Assembly (NCBI GenBank): GCA_001689415.1
Contig: LUJM01000020.1
Span: 1 to 20,730 of the forward strand
Direction: 5' to 3'
DNA length: 20,730 nt
Source: Bacteroidales bacterium M2
GTDB lineage: Bacteria > Bacteroidota > Bacteroidia > Bacteroidales > Muribaculaceae
The notes below the pieces were generated by a model. It was not told the origin of the DNA. It worked only from the letters and a program-made list of their open reading frames with translations, and made no database searches. Shown piece after piece: positions 16,819-20,730 of this stretch; the stretch's first letter is position 1, and each line of letters starts with the position of its first letter. Made by a program: the position numbers and the translations under genes.

Positions 16819-18314
16819 TATTCGTTGGTTTTATCGGTTTCCGGATTATTTTTCTTGCGTGTACGCCACATCGGACGGTTTATCACTATCTCTTTGTCTG
16901 CGCCAATCGAGGGCTGACGGCCCAACGATATCGGACGGCGGCCTTCGGGCTTAGGTGTCGACGCATCGCGACGGCCTTCGGGGCGCTCGCTGCGGCGGCC
17001 GGGGCGTTCGTCTTTCGGGCCGCGTTTGTCGCGCTTGGCTTTGAAATCTCTCGGACCTTTGTCGCCTTTGAAGTCGCGGCGGCCTTTGGGCGCTGCCTCG
17101 CGTGGCTTATCCTTGATGCTGCCGCCTGATTTGCGGAATTCGCTCTTCTTGCCGGCAAAAATCTTATACTCGCGCAACTCGCATTCCAGGCCGCCGTTGT
17201 AGAGCTGCACCTTAACCGACGGCGCAAGGCCGATTTCGTTGAAATACTCGTCGGTATAGCCTATAATCCAGGCATCCCAGCCGGTAAATACATGCTTTAG
17301 AGTAGCTCCGATTGATTTATATAGGGCGTTCATATCATCGACAGATATGCGTTTGCCATAAGGGGGATTGGTTACCATTACACCCTCTTTTCCGCATGCT
17401 GCAGTCCACCTGGGTATCGATTCATTGCCCGTGTCGTAGGCTATCGAACGGTGTTCGAAGTTGATATAGCGGTCAACTCCGGCGCTCTTGGCATTGTCGA
17501 GGGCTATGGCAAGGGCTCGCTTGTCGATGTCGCAGGCGGTGATTGTGCAGGTCACATCGCGCTCGGCACTGTCGTCGTTGTAGATTGATTCAAGTAGCTC
17601 GGCATCGAAGTCTGCCCAGTTCTCGAATGCGAAATGCTTGCGGTAGATGCCGGGATAGATGCCGGCGGCAATCATCGCCGCTTCGATAGCAAATGTACCC
17701 GAACCGCACATAGGATCGACAAAAGGCTTGTCGCCCTGCCAGCCGGTCATGAGTATGATACCTGCTGCAAGTACTTCGTTGATAGGCGCTTCGGTCTGCG
17801 CAACACGCCAGCCGCGTTTGTGTAGCGACTCGCCCGACGAATCGAGCGAAAGGGTAACATGCGTTCCGGCTATGTGCACATTAATCATGATGTCAGCTCC
17901 GTCGAGGCGCACGCTCGGGCGCTCTTCTTTGTCGCTGTGATCGCGGAACCAGTCTACTACGGCATCTTTGATACGGTAGGTTACAAACTGGCTGTTGCGG
18001 AAATCGTCGCTGAATACCACGGTGTCGATAGCGAATGTCTGCTTTACATTCATTATTGAACTCCAGTCAAACTGCTTGGCTCCGGCATAGAGGCTGTCGG
18101 TATCCGTGGCTTCGAAACTATAAAACGGTTTAAGTATGCGCAGCGCCGTGCGACAGCAGAAATTGGCTCTGTACAATGTCTCCAAATCGCCCTTGAAGGC
18201 TACCATGCGCTTGCCGGGTGATACCTCGGTGGCTCCGATAGTGCGGAGTTCGCCGGCCAGGACCTCCTCAAGGCCTTGGAAGGTCTTGGCGACCATATCG
18301 AATGTGGTGTTCAT
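16818..18314 (-). CDS. THUMP-domain class I SAM-dependent RNA methyltransferase (RlmL N-terminal-type) with basic tail
   Basis: This 498-residue protein likely methylates 23S rRNA, as the RlmL half of E. coli RlmKL makes m2G2445; the exact target here is inferred. It has a THUMP RNA-binding domain (about 5-155), the SAM motif DPMCGSGT (200-207), and the catalytic NPPYGKR (316-322) of N2-guanine methyltransferases. Residues about 395-498 form a disordered, Lys/Arg-rich tail with RDFKGDKGPRDFK-like and RPEGRRD-like repeats, ending in a conserved-looking INRPMW segment. The start chosen is the ATG at 18312-18314. An in-frame TTG at 18321-18323 would add three residues, but the promoter at 18336-18367 would then leave almost no leader. 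It is the first gene of the operon leading into purD. Confidence 0.9.
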   Translation of the reverse strand: MNTTFDMVAKTFQGLEEVLAGELRTIGATEVSPGKRMVAFKGDLETLYRANFCCRTALRILKPFYSFEATDTDSLYAGAKQFDWSSIMNVKQTFAIDTVVFSDDFRNSQFVTYRIKDAVVDWFRDHSDKEERPSVRLDGADIMINVHIAGTHVTLSLDSSGESLHKRGWRVAQTEAPINEVLAAGIILMTGWQGDKPFVDPMCGSGTFAIEAAMIAAGIYPGIYRKHFAFENWADFDAELLESIYNDDSAERDVTCTITACDIDKRALAIALDNAKSAGVDRYINFEHRSIAYDTGNESIPRWTAACGKEGVMVTNPPYGKRISVDDMNALYKSIGATLKHVFTGWDAWIIGYTDEYFNEIGLAPSVKVQLYNGGLECELREYKIFAGKKSEFRKSGGSIKDKPREAAPKGRRDFKGDKGPRDFKAKRDKRGPKDERPGRRSERPEGRRDASTPKPEGRRPISLGRQPSIGADKEIVINRPMWRTRKKNNPETDKTNE

Positions 18315-18335
18315 ATCTGTCAATGTTTATCGTTG

Positions 18336-18367
18336 CAAAATTAGCAAAAAAGAGGCAAATTAGCAAA
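18336..18367 (-). promoter_or_regulatory. Minus-strand promoter of the methyltransferase-purD-pdxB operon
   Basis: On the minus strand a -33 box TTTG (18367-18364) is followed after 20 bases by a -7 box TAATTTTG (18343-18336), a full match to the Bacteroidota consensus. Transcription would start at about 18328-18332, some 14-18 bases before the ATG at 18314. The two boxes lie within a direct repeat, CAAA(A)TTAGCAAAA at 18336-18349 and 18356-18368. Confidence 0.8.
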
Positions 18368-18390
18368 ATACGCCGCAGCAGAGTGAAAAA

Positions 18391-18478
18391 CAAAGTATAA
18401 CTGCGCATTTCTATATTTTAGGTAAAAATGCATAGGTATACTTTACATTTGTGCAAAAATCGTTGTTTTGTAAAGTAT
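18391..18478. repeat. Three AAAGTAT elements including a 10-base inverted repeat
   Basis: The arms ATACTTTACA (18438-18447) and TGTAAAGTAT (18469-18478) are a perfect inverted repeat around 21 bases. A third partial copy, CAAAGTATA, lies at 18391-18399 in the orientation of the right arm. The left arm overlaps a plus-strand -7-like box at 18444-18451. The layout is that of an operator for a dimeric regulator; the protein is unknown. Confidence 0.5.
18444..18451 (+). promoter_or_regulatory. Plus-strand -7 promoter box in the intergenic region
   Basis: TACATTTG matches TAnnTTTG exactly. No good -33 TTTG is present (nearest is TTTA at 18417-18420, 23 bases upstream). A transcript from about 18456-18460 would run through the small ORF at 18481 and the GC-rich hairpin at 18566-18592, then antisense into the end of htpG if not stopped. 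Confidence 0.35.
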
Positions 18479-18480
18479 GA

Positions 18481-18546
18481 ATGATTAAAAATTACCCCGG
18501 CATCAAGCATATACATCTTCGCGACTTCCTGCTTTCTGATATCTGA
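18481..18546 (+). CDS. Possible 21-codon small ORF
   Basis: ATG at 18481 opens a 21-residue frame (MIKNYPGIKHIHLRDFLLSD plus Ile) that ends with TGA at 18544-18546. It starts about 24 bases after the start of transcription predicted from the box at 18444-18451, and the AAAG at 18472-18475 is a weak purine-rich stretch upstream. No family was recognised. An ORF of this size can arise by chance, so this is only a candidate small peptide, leader peptide or part of a small RNA. Confidence 0.2.
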   Translation: MIKNYPGIKHIHLRDFLLSDI

Positions 18547-18565
18547 CTTATTGCCATGATACGCT

Positions 18566-18592
18566 GCGGCCCGACTCTCTGAGCCGGGCCGC
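18566..18592 (-). terminator. GC-rich hairpin downstream of htpG
   Basis: The arms GCGGCCCG and CGGGCCGC pair perfectly. Inside, CTC and GAG can pair across an A-C mismatch, with a TCT loop. It begins 37 bases past the htpG stop on the minus strand. No T run follows on either strand, so it is either a 3'-end-stabilising hairpin or a terminator of the less canonical kind. It could also end a plus-strand transcript starting near 18457. The rest of the 314-base gap (18315-18628) holds the promoter, repeats and small ORF listed separately and nothing else recognised. Confidence 0.55.
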
Positions 18593-18628
18593 GTTGATTG
18601 ATGAGTCAGGGTTAAAGATTGTCAGGCT

Positions 18629-20674
18629 TTACTTCATCAGTTCGACTGAGCGGTTGATAAATGTGCTCAGAGCCTCGCCTCGCAGCAGGCCGTTGCCAAG
18701 TAGGGCAAGGTCTACAAGCTGGCTGATTTCGGGGTTGCCGGGAGCGTAGGCATCGATAGCCTCGTCCATTGTCTTGCGGCTGTCGGTTACGGTCTTTTCG
18801 GCCTCGTCTACGATAGCGCGGGCTTCGGCGCTGAGTTCTTCGTTTCCGGCTGCTTTGCGGGTCTCCTCGGCCTTGGCATTGGCTTCGTCGATTGTTTTGA
18901 GCAGGGGCTCTACGGTGCTGTCGAGGGCACCCTCGGCCTTGCTGATGATAGTTTTTACCAGCGGATGCTCGGTATTTACGACCACGGTGTAGCTGTCGGG
19001 TAGCTCGCCGTAGAAGTTCATGCCGGGCTGCATGGCGGCCATTTCTTTCATTCGGCGCATGTACTCGTTCTGTGTCAACACTACAGGCTGAGAGCTTGGT
19101 GCAAGTGCTTCGAACTGTACCATAAAGCTGGTCTTCTCTACCTTGCGGGTAGGAAGCTCGAACAGGCGGGTCATGATAGCGCGTGCCGCAGGGGTGAGTT
19201 CGGCTACCTTGCGGTCGTTTTTGCGGATGAGGTTGTCGGTCACATCTGAGTCTACGCGCACCAGGCCGGTATTCTCGAGCTTACGCTCAAGCAAGCCTAC
19301 AAAGTGGTTGTCGAGCTGGCCGTCGAGCAGCAGCACGTTGTAGCCTTTGTCGTTGGCGGCTTTGATATAGTCGTACTGAGCTGTGGCATCGGTGGCATAG
19401 AGATAGATTATGCGGCCTTCGGCATCGGTCTGAGAGGCTTCGACGAGGGTCTTGTACTCATCAAGTGTATAGTAATGGCCCTCGGTATCCTTGAGGAGCA
19501 TAAATTTCATGGCAGCGTCGCAGAATTTCTCGTCGGTAAGCATACCGTAGACGATAAATATGCGGATGTCGTCCCATTTCTTTTCAAATTCGGCGCGGTC
19601 GGCGCGGAAAAGCTCGTCGAGACGGCCGGCTACCTTCTTGGTGATGTAGCTCGATATCTTCTTGACAGCGGTATCTGCCTGAAGGTAAGAGCGCGACACG
19701 TTGAGAGGGATGTCGGGAGAGTCGATTACACCCTGGAGCAGCTGCATGAACTCAGGCACTACGCCTTCTACCGAATCGGTAACGAATACCTGGTTGCAGT
19801 AGAGCTGTATGCGGTTGCGGTTGATGTCGAAGTTGTTTTTGATTTTGGGGAAATAGAGGATGCCTGTCAGGTGGAAGGGGTAGTCCACGTTGAGGTGAAT
19901 CCAGAAGAGAGGTTCTTCCTGGCCGGGATAAAGCTCCTGGTAGAAAGTAAGATAATCAGCATCGGTAAGCTCGCTGGGTTTCTTCATCCACTGGGGCTCG
20001 GTGCTGTTGATTATAAGGTCGCGGTCGGTATCGGCCCATGCACCGTCTTTCCATTCGCGCTCCTTGCCACTGATTACAGGCACGGGCAGGAAGCGGCAAT
20101 ATTTGCGAAGCAGGGTGTCGACGCGCTGCTGGTCAAGGAATTCCTTGCTGTCGTCGTCGATGTAGAGTATGATGTCGGTACCGCGGGTCGTACGCGAGCC
20201 TGCACCCATAGAGTACTCGGGCGAACCGTCGCACTCCCAGCGCACAGCCTCGGCACCGTCCTTGTACGACAGTGATTCGATTACTACCTTTTTCGACACC
20301 ATGAATGCCGAATAGAAACCAAGGCCGAAGTGACCGATGATGCTGGCGGCGGTGTCCTTGTATTTGTTGAGGAATTCCTCGGCACCTGAAAAAGCTATCT
20401 GGTTGATATAGCGGTCAACATCTTCGGCTGTCATACCAATACCGCAGTCGCTCACGGTGAGGGTACCGGCTTCTTTGTCGATGCTTACCTTTACATCGAG
20501 AGTGCCGAGTTCGCCTTTGAATTCGCCGAATGATGCCAGTGCGCGTAACTTCTGGCTGGCGTCGACTGCGTTAGATACAAGTTCGCGGAGAAAAATCTCG
20601 TGATCGCTGTAGAGAAATTTTTTGATAACGGGGAAGATATTCTCTGTCGTTACCCCGATAGTGCCTTTTTGCAT
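18629..20674 (-). CDS. htpG: Molecular chaperone HtpG (bacterial Hsp90)
   Basis: This 681-residue cytoplasmic ATP-dependent chaperone is complete. The GHKL ATPase domain spans about 1-215, with the catalytic Glu31 and Mg-binding Asn35 in ELVSNAVDAS, Asp76 in SDCGIGM (the usual motif is DNGIGM or DTGIGM), and the lid-region GHFGLGFYSAFMV starting at 114. The middle client domain contains FWIHLNVDYPFHLTG, CNQVFVTD and the ATP-contact region NVSRSYLQAD. The C-terminal part is the dimerisation domain, ending in a helical acidic segment. The ATG start gives MQKGTIGV, the standard bacterial N-terminus. It appears monocistronic, divergent from whatever lies beyond the window edge. Only 56 upstream bases are visible, and no heat-shock promoter or CIRCE element can be identified there. 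Confidence 0.96.
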   Translation of the reverse strand: MQKGTIGVTTENIFPVIKKFLYSDHEIFLRELVSNAVDASQKLRALASFGEFKGELGTLDVKVSIDKEAGTLTVSDCGIGMTAEDVDRYINQIAFSGAEEFLNKYKDTAASIIGHFGLGFYSAFMVSKKVVIESLSYKDGAEAVRWECDGSPEYSMGAGSRTTRGTDIILYIDDDSKEFLDQQRVDTLLRKYCRFLPVPVISGKEREWKDGAWADTDRDLIINSTEPQWMKKPSELTDADYLTFYQELYPGQEEPLFWIHLNVDYPFHLTGILYFPKIKNNFDINRNRIQLYCNQVFVTDSVEGVVPEFMQLLQGVIDSPDIPLNVSRSYLQADTAVKKISSYITKKVAGRLDELFRADRAEFEKKWDDIRIFIVYGMLTDEKFCDAAMKFMLLKDTEGHYYTLDEYKTLVEASQTDAEGRIIYLYATDATAQYDYIKAANDKGYNVLLLDGQLDNHFVGLLERKLENTGLVRVDSDVTDNLIRKNDRKVAELTPAARAIMTRLFELPTRKVEKTSFMVQFEALAPSSQPVVLTQNEYMRRMKEMAAMQPGMNFYGELPDSYTVVVNTEHPLVKTIISKAEGALDSTVEPLLKTIDEANAKAEETRKAAGNEELSAEARAIVDEAEKTVTDSRKTMDEAIDAYAPGNPEISQLVDLALLGNGLLRGEALSTFINRSVELMK

Positions 20675-20730
20675 ATATAGTGTAGTTTTTTAATTCCAAT
20701 AGTATAAACAATCAAATACAAAAAAAGTGC

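Noticed and set aside
18315..18323. TTG start extending the methyltransferase by three residues
   Set aside because: The in-frame ATG at 18312-18314 gives the expected N-terminus, and the mapped-looking promoter would leave only about 5-9 bases before the TTG.
18405..18431. Inverted repeat GCATTT / AAATGC in the intergenic region
   Set aside because: Arms of only six bases in an AT-rich stretch are expected by chance.
19304..20275. A 323-codon plus-strand open frame opposite htpG
   Set aside because: It is fully antisense to a conserved chaperone gene with intact motifs, and the translated protein has no domain; GC-rich third positions create such frames.
20675..20730. Promoter of htpG
   Set aside because: No TAnnTTTG match with a proper -33 box on the minus strand in the 56 visible bases; the region is cut by the window edge.

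Overview
The window looks like chromosome of a gut-type Bacteroidales, probably a relative of Muribaculaceae or Bacteroides. The grounds are: several promoters of the Bacteroidota type (a TAnnTTTG -7 box, some with a TTTG -33 box about 19-20 bases upstream), a TonB-dependent receptor with an N-terminal carboxypeptidase-like domain followed by a lipoprotein, a 681-residue HtpG, a PdxB, and a THUMP methyltransferase with a long basic tail. Genus is inference. No rRNA, tRNA, CRISPR array, integrase or phage gene was seen.

Layout. (1) 1-4942: a promoter, a TonB-dependent outer-membrane receptor and a surface-type lipoprotein in one two-gene operon that ends at a strong intrinsic terminator. No SusD-like gene is present. 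(2) 4955-7529: a YidE/AAE-type transporter and a stand-alone LpxA-like acyltransferase, each with its own promoter. (3) 7536-10946: three GT4-type glycosyltransferases. One is on the minus strand with normal composition; two are translationally coupled on the plus strand and clearly AT-rich. (4) 10968-13500: a YifB/ComM-type AAA+ ATPase, then a string of palindromes, then a REP-associated-type (Y1/HUH) transposase with an extra C-terminal domain resembling DprA/SLOG Rossmann proteins. (5) 13511-18314, minus strand: an apparent operon read in the order THUMP-domain RNA methyltransferase, purD (TAATG overlap), a polytopic membrane protein, and pdxB (19-base overlap), driven by a good minus-strand promoter at 18336-18367. 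(6) 18315-18628: a structured intergenic region with AAAGTAT repeats, a plus-strand promoter-like box, a 21-codon ORF and a GC-rich hairpin. (7) 18629-20674, minus strand: htpG, then 56 bases of upstream sequence cut by the window edge.

Most genes are housekeeping or envelope genes. The receptor and lipoprotein probably act together in uptake across the outer membrane, and the glycosyltransferases and the LpxA-like protein point to surface glycan or lipid work. The methyltransferase-purD-pdxB operon joins RNA modification, purine synthesis and vitamin B6 synthesis without an obvious shared pathway. The least ordinary parts are the transposase-DprA-like fusion with its upstream palindromes, the repeat architecture of the lipoprotein, the LpxA-like protein with altered active-site neighbours, and the intergenic region downstream of htpG.
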